A stretch of DNA of 40,749 bases from Bryobacterales bacterium (GCA_016789785.1 JAEUQE010000055.1:1-40749), one strand, 5' to 3'. Shown: positions 31,030 to 40,009, counted from the first letter of the stretch. Notes: generated by a model from the letters alone, not told the origin. Program-made: numbers and translations.

Positions 31030-32235
31030 CTATTCGTAACGCAACGCCTCGGTTGGATTCAGCCGCGCCGCCCGATTCGCCGGCAACAGACCGAACACCA
31101 AGCCTACAATGAACGACACCGCAAAGGCGACCGCAATCGACGCCTTCGAAACCTCAATCCTGATCCCATCCACAAACAACGGCACACTCAGCGGAATCGC
31201 GACTCCGACGAGCACGCCGATCAGCCCGCCGCCTATGCTGATCAACACGGCTTCCAGCAGGAACTGCGTGAGTATGTCGCGACGGCGCGCCCCAATTGAG
31301 AGCCGCACACCGATCTCGCGCGTGCGCTCGGTAACGGTGACCAGCATGATATTCATGATGCCGATGCCCGAGATCACCAGCGCAATCGTTGCCACCAGGA
31401 TCAGCACAATGGTCAGGATGAGCGCGATGTTCTTCGCCGCCGCGAGAATGCCCGCGAGATTGCCGACGTAGTAGTTCGCTCCCGCGCGATGCCGGCTCTC
31501 CAGAATCACGCGCACCTGCTGCGTTACCGGCTCCACTTCCTCCAGGCTGATGGCTTGCACATACAGCGGATCGATGCGCTCAAACGATGTGAAGTAGCGA
31601 AGCACCGTTACGGGAATCAGCACGGACTCGCGAGACAACTCCGACAGTCCAAACGTGTCCGTCTTCTCCTTGAACGTGCCGATGACAGTGAACTGCAGCC
31701 CATAGAGCTTCAACGTCTGTCCGATCGCCGCGGACTGCGAACCGTAGAGCTTGTTCGCAAGCCAGTCCGTCAGCAGTGCCACGCGCTGCCGGAACTGCAC
31801 ATCGGATGCATCGAGAGGCCTTCCCGAAAGCTGCACCAGATTGCGAACCTTCGCATACTGCTCGTCCGAGCCGATGACCTTCACATCGCGCAACCGGCCA
31901 TCAATCACGATTGACGTGAAGTCCGACATCACGCCGGTGGCTGCTTTGATCCTTGGGCCGAGCGCCGCTTTCACCGCCTCGACATCCGCGATCTTCACAT
32001 AGTCACCAGCGACCTGCGACGCCTCGCGATTGCCCGAATCGAAGTATGCCGTGATGAGATTGCTGCCCACGCCGCTGATCTGTTCGAGGATGAACTCACG
32101 GCTGGTGAGCGAGATGGTCACCACCAGAATCACTGACGCGTTGCCGATCAGCAGGCCGAGCGCGGTAAGCGCGGTCCGCACCTTGTTCGAGAGCAGCGCC
32201 TGCACGCCGAAGCGGAATGCTTCACGAAGATTCAT
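31030..32235 (-). CDS. MacB/FtsX-type ABC transporter permease
   Basis: The protein is 401 aa. It has one N-terminal membrane helix (residues about 17-45, VRTALTALGLLIGNASVILVV). A large periplasmic MacB-like domain follows (about 60-270, including GRPLDASDVQFRQRVALL and LKLYGLQFTVIGTFKEK). Three C-terminal helices (about 275-390) carry GIMNIMLVTVTERTREIGVRLSIGARRRDI. The ending ANRAARLNPTEALRYE is the FtsX-family signature. These permeases act in lipoprotein or small-molecule export or mechanotransmission, with a MacB-like ATPase. No ATPase gene is adjacent, so it is an orphan subunit here. It lies 6 bp after the unknown 296-aa protein gene and 8 bp before the OsmC gene. Confidence 0.9.
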   Translation of the reverse strand: MNLREAFRFGVQALLSNKVRTALTALGLLIGNASVILVVTISLTSREFILEQISGVGSNLITAYFDSGNREASQVAGDYVKIADVEAVKAALGPRIKAATGVMSDFTSIVIDGRLRDVKVIGSDEQYAKVRNLVQLSGRPLDASDVQFRQRVALLTDWLANKLYGSQSAAIGQTLKLYGLQFTVIGTFKEKTDTFGLSELSRESVLIPVTVLRYFTSFERIDPLYVQAISLEEVEPVTQQVRVILESRHRAGANYYVGNLAGILAAAKNIALILTIVLILVATIALVISGIGIMNIMLVTVTERTREIGVRLSIGARRRDILTQFLLEAVLISIGGGLIGVLVGVAIPLSVPLFVDGIRIEVSKASIAVAFAVSFIVGLVFGLLPANRAARLNPTEALRYE

Positions 32236-32241
32236 GCGCGA

Positions 32242-33132
32242 TCAGACTTCGCCGGCGGCTCGTTCGATCAAACTGCGGGATACCGATTGCAGGCCTGTGT
32301 GCTCGAAGTAATTCGTGCTCATGTCGATGAATCCGGCGAGATAATCGAGCTTGTCTTCGCTGAAATCGATGAAGCTCTTCATGCGGCCAAGCACCGCGTC
32401 CTGCGTGATGCCATGGCCCGACGCGAAGGTGCCCACGTAATCCTTCAACGCCCCGACGCCGTTGCCGATGAAGTTCAGCGCGGCGCCGGTGGAGCCACCA
32501 TCGGGCAGGTAACCGCGGATCCGCTGGAAGATTGCGTTGTTCTCCAGATCGGACGGACCCATGTTCTCAATCGACGTGACCAGCTTCTTCCCATAATCCG
32601 TGCCGAGCGGAATCAGCCCGTCGAAGGTCACAATGCCGGCCATGCGGATGGCATTCTCCTTCTGATAGCTGACCACGGAACGCACGAAGTCGCTAATGCT
32701 GTCGCCAGGGAAGCCGTTGGCGTTGCAGAACGCCACCAGTTCCGCGATGACTTTCATCGCGAGATCGATGGATTGCGCGGTGTCGGCTTTTGGCGTGATC
32801 TTGCTGAGGAACGAGAGAAAGCCGACCGATTCACCGATCTTGTTCGCCATCGCCGCCATGCCGAGTTTCGAATCGGCGCTGTCCACAAGGCGATAGATCC
32901 ACGCTGCGCGCTGGTAGCCCTGGCTTTCATCGGCGAACAACTCGATCGCGCGCCGCCGCACACTGGCGAGGAACGCAGGATCCGAATCGCCCGTGACGTG
33001 GCGGATCATGTTGTCGAAGCCGGTGACGTTTTGCCACTGGCCGGGCACGGCGAAGTCGAGCATGTGGAGCGCTCGAACGGTGAGCCCCTGTTGGGGCAGG
33101 GCGTCCACCAGTTGGTCGATCGATTGGCTCAT
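32242..33132 (-). CDS. conserved protein of unknown function, 296 aa
   Basis: The protein is 296 aa, soluble by eye, without signal peptide or clear membrane helix, and probably mostly alpha-helical (MSQSIDQLVDALPQQGLTVRALHMLDFAVPGQW, then SVRRRAIELFADESQGYQRAAWIYRLVDSADSKLGMAAMANKIGE). I recognise no domain. It is in the middle of the five-gene larE operon, 18 bp after the lipoprotein gene and 6 bp before the permease gene, so it is likely cotranscribed with both. It may be a cytoplasmic partner of the permease, but this is a guess from position. Confidence 0.75.
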   Translation of the reverse strand: MSQSIDQLVDALPQQGLTVRALHMLDFAVPGQWQNVTGFDNMIRHVTGDSDPAFLASVRRRAIELFADESQGYQRAAWIYRLVDSADSKLGMAAMANKIGESVGFLSFLSKITPKADTAQSIDLAMKVIAELVAFCNANGFPGDSISDFVRSVVSYQKENAIRMAGIVTFDGLIPLGTDYGKKLVTSIENMGPSDLENNAIFQRIRGYLPDGGSTGAALNFIGNGVGALKDYVGTFASGHGITQDAVLGRMKSFIDFSEDKLDYLAGFIDMSTNYFEHTGLQSVSRSLIERAAGEV

Positions 33133-33150
33133 GGAGCGTGGAACCTCGTC

Positions 33151-33660
33151 TTATTTCTTGGATGCGAGAGCGGCCAGTTGGGTAAGCGGGAACTTTGCAA
33201 TCCAGGCCTCGCGATCGGCGGCAGTGAAGGAAGAATCGCTGGACCGGATCTGCACCTGATAACGATCCGCCACCAGCAGAGCCGTGCCCTGTGATCCGGA
33301 TGCCGCAACGGGATAGCCGCCGATGCGCTTGGAAGCTGTCTTGAATTTTTCGCGCGCCGAGGGATTCGATGCCGTGTCGGAGATGGAAAGCGCCGCGACC
33401 TTCTTGCCGGCGATGGAGAGATCGGCAAGCGCGAAGCCGTCCTTTTCCTGCGCGAACACGAGCTTCGCGTCTCCGGTGGCCTGAGGGAAGAGCTTGTTGA
33501 ACGCCGATCCGGCAGTGGCTTCCGATGGCGGAAGCGGGGCGGGTGCCTGTGCAACGGGTGGCTGTGCTGTGGGCGGCGCCTGTGTGGAGGCAGCGGGCTT
33601 CGGTGAATCGCTGCGGCACGCGGCCAGCGAGAGAACGGCGATCCACAGCAGGTGGCGCAT
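33151..33660 (-). CDS. lipoprotein of unknown function
   Basis: The protein is 169 aa. The N-terminus MRHLLWIAVLSLAAC is a lipoprotein signal with lipobox LAAC, so it is membrane-anchored. A Pro/Ala-rich linker (residues about 20-50) leads to a globular domain (FNKLFPQATGDAKLVFAQEKDGFALADLSIAGKKVAALSISD, then KTASKRIGGYPVAASGSQGTALLVADRYQVQIRSSD). No named family is recognised. Its ATG overlaps the larE stop by one base (TGATG), so it is translationally coupled to larE. Confidence 0.8.
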   Translation of the reverse strand: MRHLLWIAVLSLAACRSDSPKPAASTQAPPTAQPPVAQAPAPLPPSEATAGSAFNKLFPQATGDAKLVFAQEKDGFALADLSIAGKKVAALSISDTASNPSAREKFKTASKRIGGYPVAASGSQGTALLVADRYQVQIRSSDSSFTAADREAWIAKFPLTQLAALASKK

Positions 33661-34529
33661 CAGACCTTCTTCTTCAGATTGAGAACTTCGTTCATCGAGC
33701 CTTGCCGGTAGCCTTCCAAGTCGAGCGTGACGTAGTGGAAGCCGAGCGGCTTGAAGATGGCGACCATGCGATCGCAGATATTCAGGTCGAGCGCGCGCGG
33801 CAACTCTTCGCGGGAGATCTCGATGCGCACCAGCTTCTCGTGAAAACGGACCCGGAACTGGCGGAAGCCGAGATCCTTCAACGACTCCTCGCCGAGTTCA
33901 ACGGTCTTGATCGTCTCCGGTGTCACCGGCGTGCCATAGGGGATGCGCGAACTCAGACATGCCGATGCGGGACGGTCCCACGTGGGCAGGCCGGCAATGC
34001 GGGACAGCTCACGGATCTCGGCCTTCGATAGCTTCGCCTCCACGAGCGGTGCCTTCACCTGATGCTTCTTCGCGGCGTTCTGGCCGGGACGGTAATCGCC
34101 GAGGTCATCCATGTTGACTCCATAGATGATGTGCTCCACGTTGCGCTCGCGGCCCACGTCCTCCATGCGAAGGAAGAGTTCATCCTTGCAGTGGAAGCAA
34201 CGGTCGGGGTTGTTGGCGACGTAGTCGGGATTCTCGAACTCGAAGGTCGGAATGTACTCGTGGCGCAGTTGATATTGCCGTGCGAAGGCTTCCGCATCGC
34301 GCTTGTGCGATTCGGGAATGGATGCGGAATCGGCGGTGATCAGCACGCACCGGTCGCCGAGCACGTGATGGGCGGCCCAGGCGAGATAGGCGGAGTCGGT
34401 ACCGCCGGAGTAGGCCACGAGAACTTGCTTCAGCGAGCGCAGGTTGTCGAAGAGCTGTTCCTGCTTTTCGAGCAACCGGGACGGGTCAAGATTGACTCCC
34501 GTATTTCCCAGGGATACGAGTGTCGCCAT
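33660..34529 (-). CDS. larE: ATP-dependent sacrificial sulfur transferase LarE
   Basis: The protein is 289 aa. The PP-loop motif YSGGTDSAYLAW (40-51) activates the substrate with ATP. The zinc-like cysteine pair in DRCFHCKDELF (C111, C114), GVNMDDLGDYRPG and the sacrificial cysteine segment RPASACLSSRIPYG (C191, equivalent to the cysteine that donates sulfur) identify LarE. Known role: it donates sulfur from its own cysteine to pyridinium biscarboxylic acid mononucleotide to make the nickel-pincer cofactor of lactate racemase. No larA, larB or larC is in this window, so either those genes are elsewhere or this LarE serves another sulfuration. It heads a five-gene operon ending in the putative selenoprotein OsmC. 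TATACT ends 8 nt before its ATG. Confidence 0.93.
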   Translation of the reverse strand: MATLVSLGNTGVNLDPSRLLEKQEQLFDNLRSLKQVLVAYSGGTDSAYLAWAAHHVLGDRCVLITADSASIPESHKRDAEAFARQYQLRHEYIPTFEFENPDYVANNPDRCFHCKDELFLRMEDVGRERNVEHIIYGVNMDDLGDYRPGQNAAKKHQVKAPLVEAKLSKAEIRELSRIAGLPTWDRPASACLSSRIPYGTPVTPETIKTVELGEESLKDLGFRQFRVRFHEKLVRIEISREELPRALDLNICDRMVAIFKPLGFHYVTLDLEGYRQGSMNEVLNLKKKV

Positions 34530-34569
34530 AGACCTTGAGTATACCCGAAACCGGCTGGGCTATCCTGAA

Positions 34570-36639
34570 ATGGAGATGCAATCTTCGAGAGCTTTGTTCC
34601 TGCTGATGGCGGTTACCGCCGCCGCTTTGGCCGAGGAAGGGATGTGGACCTACAACAACTTCCCAAGCCAGAAACTGAAAGCGCAATATGGCTTCGCGCC
34701 GACCGATCAATGGTTGGAGAGCGTGCGGCTGAGTTCGGTGCGGCTGGCACTCGGTTGTTCAGCCAGCTTCGTATCGCCGAACGGGTTGATCATGACGAAC
34801 CACCACTGCTCCACGCAGTGCATTGAAGCGCTGTCCACGGCACAGAAGAACTATATCGAGACCGGATACATGGCCCGGATTGAAGGCGAAGAACTGCGCT
34901 GCCCGAACTCCGAAGCGAATCAGCTCACCGGAATCACAGACGTCACCGCCACGGTCAACAAGGCTACCGCGGGTTTGAAGGATCAGGCCGCGAATGAAGC
35001 GCGCAAAGCTGCAATCGCCAAACTGGAAAAGGACTGCGCGACCTCGGAGCAGGTGCGCTGCGATGTGGTGACGCTATATGGTGGCGGCCGCTATGAACTG
35101 TACCGCTACAAGCGCTATCAGGACGTGCGGCTCGTGTTTGCGCCGGAAGTGGGCATCGCCTTCTTCGGCGGTGATCCCGACAATTTCATGTTCCCGCGCT
35201 ACAACCTGGACGTCACGTTTCTCCGCGCCTATGAAGACGGCAAGCCGGCTGCGACACCGAATCACTTCAAGTGGTCGGCATCGGGCCCGAAGGAAGGCGA
35301 GCTGACTTTCGTGTCCGGGCATCCGGGCGGCACCGACCGGCAGTTGACCATCTCGCAGATCGAACTCGATCGCGACTTCGCCCGGCCCTACATACTGCAG
35401 GTGCTCAGCGAGCTTCGAGGGAATCTGGTGCAGTTCCAGCAGCGCGGCCCGGAGCAGAAGCGCATTTCGGAGGCTTATCTGCTGCAGGTGGAGAACAGTC
35501 TGAAGGCATACAAGGGTGAACACCGGGCACTGCTTTCCAAGCCGTTTTTCGAACAGCTTCGCGCCAAGGAGAGTGAGTTCCGCAAGCGTGTGATGGCCGA
35601 TCCGAAGCTCGCAAAGGAGATGGGCTCCGTGTGGCGCGATATGGAGAAGGCGGTCGACAAGGAGCGCAGCCTGTTTCTTCGCAACATGCATCTGAACAGC
35701 GCCAATGGATACCGCAGTGCGCTCTATATGAACGCGCGGCATCTGCTGCGTCTGCCCGAAGAACTCGCCAAGCCGAATGAGAAGCGGCTGGAGGAGTACA
35801 CCGATTCGCGATTGCCGCAATTGAAGCAGGCCATCATGAGCAAGGCGCCAATCTACAAGGAACTCGAAATCGAGAAGATGACGTTCTCCTTCACGAAGAT
35901 GGTGGAGGCGCTGGGTCCCGATGATCCGGATGTGCGGATGATCCTCGGGCGCAAGTCACCGCGCGAAGTAGCCACGGCGTTGGTGAACGGCACGAAGCTC
36001 GACAATCCGGAGACGCGCAAGCGCCTGCTGGAAGGTGGCAAGGCTGCCATCGATTCCATGAACGATCCGATGATTCTGTTTGCGTCGAAGCTGGATGCGC
36101 TCTCGCGCAACGTCCGCAAGCAGTTCGAGGATGAAGTGGACTCCCCGCAGAAGAGCATCGCGGAGAAGCTTGCGAAGGCGCGTTTCGCCGCGTACGGCAC
36201 TTCCATCTATCCTGATGCGACGTTCACATTGCGGCTGTCGTATGGCGCCGTGAAAGGCTGGATGGAGAACGGCAAGCAGGTGCCACCGTTCACCAACCTC
36301 AACGGTGCGTTCGAACGGCACACCGGCAGTGATCCGTTCGACCTGCCGAAGAGCTGGCTCAATGCAAAGAACAAGCTGAATCCGCAGACGCACTTCAATT
36401 TCGTCACCACGAACGACATCATTGGCGGCAACTCGGGATCGCCTGTGGTGAACCAGAACCGCGAGATTATCGGATTGATCTTCGACGGCAACATCCATTC
36501 GCTCGGCGGGAACTTTGGGTTCGATTCGACGGTAAATCGCGCGGTGGCTGTGGACAGTTCGGGGCTGCTGGAGGCCTTGGACAAGGTCTACGGCGCGCAG
36601 CGAGTGCTGCAGGAGATCCGGCCGAACTCCGGGAACTGA
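34570..36639 (+). CDS. S46-family serine peptidase (dipeptidyl-peptidase 7/11-like)
   Basis: The product is 689 aa from the ATG at 34570 (the frame is open further upstream but overlaps larE). It has a signal peptide (MEMQSSRALFLLMAVTAAALA). The catalytic triad is visible: His in SPNGLIMTNHHC (H78/H79), Asp214 in FPRYNLDVTF, and Ser622 in GGNSGSPVVN, with the conserved LIFDGNIHSLGGNFGFDS around the S1 site. Length fits DPP7/DPP11 (about 700 aa). Known role: removal of N-terminal dipeptides from peptides in the periplasm, for growth on protein. It is divergent from larE with only 40 bp between start codons, so the promoters overlap. The substrate preference (acidic or aliphatic) cannot be read confidently. 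Confidence 0.92.
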   Translation: MEMQSSRALFLLMAVTAAALAEEGMWTYNNFPSQKLKAQYGFAPTDQWLESVRLSSVRLALGCSASFVSPNGLIMTNHHCSTQCIEALSTAQKNYIETGYMARIEGEELRCPNSEANQLTGITDVTATVNKATAGLKDQAANEARKAAIAKLEKDCATSEQVRCDVVTLYGGGRYELYRYKRYQDVRLVFAPEVGIAFFGGDPDNFMFPRYNLDVTFLRAYEDGKPAATPNHFKWSASGPKEGELTFVSGHPGGTDRQLTISQIELDRDFARPYILQVLSELRGNLVQFQQRGPEQKRISEAYLLQVENSLKAYKGEHRALLSKPFFEQLRAKESEFRKRVMADPKLAKEMGSVWRDMEKAVDKERSLFLRNMHLNSANGYRSALYMNARHLLRLPEELAKPNEKRLEEYTDSRLPQLKQAIMSKAPIYKELEIEKMTFSFTKMVEALGPDDPDVRMILGRKSPREVATALVNGTKLDNPETRKRLLEGGKAAIDSMNDPMILFASKLDALSRNVRKQFEDEVDSPQKSIAEKLAKARFAAYGTSIYPDATFTLRLSYGAVKGWMENGKQVPPFTNLNGAFERHTGSDPFDLPKSWLNAKNKLNPQTHFNFVTTNDIIGGNSGSPVVNQNREIIGLIFDGNIHSLGGNFGFDSTVNRAVAVDSSGLLEALDKVYGAQRVLQEIRPNSGN

Positions 36640-36965
36640 GCCGTATGCTCGCAGGAACCAACAGACCAAATACAACGACAGCGGGTTGGAGGCGAATTGC
36701 GTGCTGTTGTGCGTGTGGTTGTTTGAAAAGAACTGTGCCAGGACAATTGGTGGTCGCCTCCTGTTTGAAGGGGTCATCCCTGAGAATCTGGATCTGGGCC
36801 GTTCAAGAGAAATCTACGCTTCGCAATGATTGAGTGCAATAAGAGTCACTTTTGGGCGACAGGCATGAAGAATGCACGCCTCACTACGCAGACGCACCGC
36901 CGCCTTGATAGTGTCTACTACTCTGAAGGGCTTCAAACCTGAATGGGACCAATTCGTCAACTGCG
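36640..36965. other. intergenic region without a supported gene
   Basis: These 326 bp show no ORF with protein-like composition, no clear repeat and no RNA structure I can support. The base composition is less G+C-rich than the flanks. It lies next to the remnant genes to its right and is probably decayed DNA. Confidence 0.4.
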
Positions 36966-37511
36966 TTAGCGCCCTGCAGACTCTGACGGATTGAGTACGC
37001 CGTCAGGCCTCCGAGGTGTAAGGTGCGGGCGAAGGGCTATGACAAAATCGCTGTAGATTCGGCCACGATAGATGATCTGCAGTTGTTGGTCCCTAATAAA
37101 ATCGCCGTCGATCGATTCGTAGAGTGCATACAGAATCTTATCCGTTGGCATCTTGCCGTTCGGAACTGGAAGCGGATCCTTGAATTCCATCAACTGGTCG
37201 TTGCGGGACGCCAACCTGTAGAACTCAAGGCTGCTCGTCATCGGCGAGCGGGATGGTACTTGTGCGACTCCATATTCTCGGCTTCGACGAGATATTACCT
37301 GGTATGCCTCCCATGAATCTGCGTTCCAGAACCACTCATAGAAGTAGTCTTTGCGGAGGCAGGTGACATAGAAGATCGCGAGGGCCGCGAGCGCACACAC
37401 CAGAGCGCGCTGAACCAGACCGCCCTTCCTTATCCCTCCGCAGGGAGTCGCAGCCAAGGCCGCCACAATCAATGTCCACATCGGTACCAGGTAGCTCGCG
37501 TTCGCATACAT
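36966..37511 (-). pseudogene. 3' remnant of a membrane protein, probably a glycosyltransferase
   Basis: The frame is 181 codons and begins with two or three hydrophobic segments (MYANASYLVPMWTLIVAALAATPCG, then QRALVCALAALAIFYVTCL). A soluble tail rich in aromatic and charged residues follows (KDYFYEWFWNADSWEAYQVISRRSREYG ... DQLMEFKDPLPVPNGK). This is how the C-terminal ends of multi-membrane glycosyltransferases (ArnT/GT39-like) look, but most of such a protein is missing. A TGA directly precedes the first ATG, at the join with the SLH remnant at about 37500-37515. I read this as the surviving 3' end of a truncated gene, though a short functional membrane protein is possible. Confidence 0.5.
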
Positions 37512-37842
37512 TCAAAAATTGAAGGAGTTCGGTATAGAGATCACGAATGGCTGCGCGGTCAATAATTTCTGTCCGAACGCGCCTGTTACACGCGAAGAGA
37601 TGGCAGAGTTGACGATCCGCGCCATGGCTTACAGTGGCCGGATTCCGGTCAACTTTACCTACCCGACTGCCCCATACTTCGACGATGTCGGAGTGGGAAA
37701 TCCTCGTTTCAAATACATCCAAAAGCTGAGAGAGCAAGGAATAGCGGAGGGTACTGCGTATAGACAATTTAGCCCTGTCAGCCCGCTGCAGCGCTTTCAG
37801 ATGGCTGTTTTTGTGGTTCGTGCGTTTCTTACCGAGCCGTAA
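37498..37842 (+). pseudogene. 3' remnant of an SLH-domain protein
   Basis: The open frame starts after a TAG at 37492 and reads FAYIQKLKEFGIEITNGC, CPNAPVTREEMAELTIRAM, then a second SLH repeat with DDVGVGNPRFKYIQKLREQGI and RFQMAVFVVRAF before the stop. These are C-terminal S-layer-homology (SLH) repeats such as end many Acidobacterial secreted proteins. There is no start codon with a ribosome binding site and no signal peptide. The upstream part is missing and replaced by the opposite-strand membrane-protein remnant. It is therefore a fragment, with SLH domains normally anchoring exported proteins to the envelope. Confidence 0.65.
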
Positions 37843-37861
37843 TAGACAGATGGAGTCGTGT

Positions 37862-37903
37862 GGAAAGGGATTCGCGCTTGTTCACCGCGCAGAGTCCCTT
37901 TCC
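37862..37903. terminator. inverted repeat between convergent SLH remnant and methyltransferase gene
   Basis: GGAAAGGGA (37862-37870) and TCCCTTTCC (37895-37903) form a perfect 9-bp stem. Inside it a GCGC/GCGC pair can extend the hairpin. It lies between the ends of the two converging genes and may terminate both. No long T-run follows. Confidence 0.5.
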
Positions 37904-37928
37904 CTGGTTCGCGGCCGCCTGTGCGAAA

Positions 37929-38909
37929 CTACGGCGCATTCGGGAGTAGCTGTGGCCACACAACACCGGAAGCTGTTGATTGGGGAGTTGAGTCCTTTCG
38001 CCTCAAGACCATGAAGACGTTCTCCGGCAGCAAGAACTTGTTTTCCGTCAAGAATTCATCGAAGGTTAGCAGTAGGTCAATAATGACGCGGTCCTCCTCG
38101 CGGGTGAGGTCATAGTTATCTCCGAACCCGCCATCCACGAACCTCCGGGTAAATGCGTGGCCAAGGACTCTTGCTTCTACACAGAAGTGCCTTTCGAGCA
38201 GCCCTACCAACTCCTCGGAACGGATGCACTCAAACGCGCCCTGTGTATACTCGACATCCGGATACGTCTCGATGACCGCTCCCATGCGGCCCTTTCGACG
38301 ATAGCGCGCGGGCAAGACGCGGAAAATGCCGTCCACCAATTCTCTTGTTCGAGGCCAGAGCAGCATTCCATTTCGCGGTACAGGTTCATGGGCGATGAAG
38401 ACGCCGTCTGGAGAAAGGTGGTCATGAATCTCTGGAAGGAGATGCTCGAAATTCATGAAATGATGCAATGCTGCGTGGGCGAGAACAACATCATACGTCT
38501 CGTTGAGGCTCAGAAAGTTCGCATCCTGCGCCATCGTTCTGATCTCGATACCGAGAGCACGTGCCTTTTCCGCTCCGGTTGCAAGGAGCTTCTCATTCAG
38601 ATCGAGACAGGTTAGCTGATAGGGGCCGATGAAGGACTTTGCTAGTTCGAGCTCCACGCCGCAGGGACCAGACCCGAGGCTCAGCACGCTTGCGGCGGGT
38701 CGTGAATTCACTTGCGCAACGATGTACTCCCAGGGGCCCAATCCTAAGGTGCGCCGGACTTTTTCTCCGAACGCGTCGAACGAGTAAGTTAGCGCCGTTG
38801 AGATGTTCTCCAGGAGCGTAGTCGGATCATACTCTTTGAGCGAGAACTCGTTCCTCTCATTCTCAAGCTGTTGCTCATAGGTTAAAGCTTCCGGAGCAGG
38901 GTTTTCCAC
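37929..38909 (-). CDS. class I SAM-dependent methyltransferase
   Basis: The protein is 326 aa. Motif I VLSLGSGPCGVELELAK (about residues 95-111) and the acidic loop after strand 2 (LTCLDLNEKLL) bind SAM. Motif II region EIRTMAQDANFLSLNETYDVVLAHAALHHF and post-III LSPDGVFIAHEPV fit the Rossmann-fold methyltransferases. An N-terminal extension (about 90 residues) contains LTYSFDAFGEKVRRTLGLGPWEYI. It probably methylates a small molecule, sugar or lipid, and the substrate is unknown. Its base composition is less G+C-rich than the core genes, and it stands among gene remnants, which suggests acquisition by transfer, perhaps with a surface polysaccharide cluster now mostly lost. Confidence 0.85.
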   Translation of the reverse strand: MENPAPEALTYEQQLENERNEFSLKEYDPTTLLENISTALTYSFDAFGEKVRRTLGLGPWEYIVAQVNSRPAASVLSLGSGPCGVELELAKSFIGPYQLTCLDLNEKLLATGAEKARALGIEIRTMAQDANFLSLNETYDVVLAHAALHHFMNFEHLLPEIHDHLSPDGVFIAHEPVPRNGMLLWPRTRELVDGIFRVLPARYRRKGRMGAVIETYPDVEYTQGAFECIRSEELVGLLERHFCVEARVLGHAFTRRFVDGGFGDNYDLTREEDRVIIDLLLTFDEFLTENKFLLPENVFMVLRRKDSTPQSTASGVVWPQLLPNAP

Positions 38910-39074
38910 GAGCTTGGCTAGTCCTCAACGGCATGATAGCACACGGGTACCCGCACTGATTTCGCTCATTGTGATCGCTTGCCGGGGGTGGGAGGGAGGG
39001 AACTGAACACCACCGATGTGCCCGGACAGTCTGGTGCCCTCTCTTGTAGAAAGTTTGGATGGAGGAGGACGGAA

Positions 39075-39871
39075 GTGAAACTCTTTGAATCATTCACGCT
39101 TGTTCTGGCGGCATCCGTTATGGCTTTGTCCTTGCGCGCCGGTCAGCCCGGTAAGGCCATAGTTCCGCTGACTCTCTTAGAACGCGAATCTACGGGCGGT
39201 CTGGAAGTGGATCGGCGAATCGCGATCCGCGTGGATGGCGCGGTGGCCATCGATTCTCCAGTTACCGGGCACAATCAACGCGGCCTTGACCCCGGACCGT
39301 CCGATTTCCGAAAGAAGGCATGTCCGTTCTGATCTCCGACGCGGCCCGTGCAAAGTCAACGCACGATCTTTCCCGCACAAATCCGGAGGCGACCGCCGGC
39401 GCGGCCCGATGCGAGGGGAAGGTGTCGCACGAATTTCGATGGGTGGGTCAGGAACAGATGCTGGGCTTTCAGACCCACCGCTATGAGTCCACGAGCAGAA
39501 TGGACACCCAGACGGTTAGTGCGACGCAATGGCTTGCGCCGGATCTGAACTGCTTGGCGTTACGGTTCCTTCAAGTCGCGTCCAGCGCGGAAGGCCGCGA
39601 AATCCAGCGGTTCGAGCGCGTGGCTCACTCGGTCAAGGTGGGGGAGCCTGATCCGGCGCTGTTCACCGTGCCTGACACCTACCGCGGGGTTTCTCCGTCG
39701 CAACAGATGAAACAGGTACACGAACGCCGAACCGGCAAGCCCTTTTCCGAAAGTCCAGACCCCACGAAACTGGAACCCGGGATGGCGCGAGTCAACCGGC
39801 AGTATGGGAATCCCAGAAACTCAAACCCAAGGACTGAATCCGCCAGATGCCGGTGCAGGCTCGAGACATGA
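39075..39871 (+). pseudogene. secreted protein gene of unknown function, broken by a one-base frameshift
   Basis: From the GTG at 39075 (with GGAGGAGG upstream) the protein starts with a signal peptide (VKLFESFTLVLAASVMALSLRAG) and runs to LDPGPSDFRKKACPF, where it stops at 39332. The frame that begins just after, read from about 39290, continues as RTVRFPKEGMSVLISDAARAKSTH to HRYESTSRM and the end at 39871. Adding one C to the CCCC run at 39290-39293 joins the two into a continuous sequence. The combined protein (about 265 aa) resembles small exported proteins I recall from Solibacter-like genomes (VLGF.T.RY.. and LF.VP..Y motifs), of unknown role. It is either a recent pseudogene or a sequencing error. 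Confidence 0.6.
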
Positions 39872-40009
39872 CAACTTAGACCCGGCCTGTCCGAAAGTGC
39901 ATGACGAAAGGCGGATTCGGAGTAGGTGTGGTGATACGGCGGCCAGAACGTACTGGGTGGACGGGTTACCGTTCTGCCTATCCCGATCTGAAGCCGGTTG
40001 AAGCCTGAG

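Noticed and set aside
36640..36965. Possible transposase remnant to explain the rearranged region
   Set aside because: No inverted terminal repeats, no DDE-like motif and no similarity by eye to any transposase could be found.
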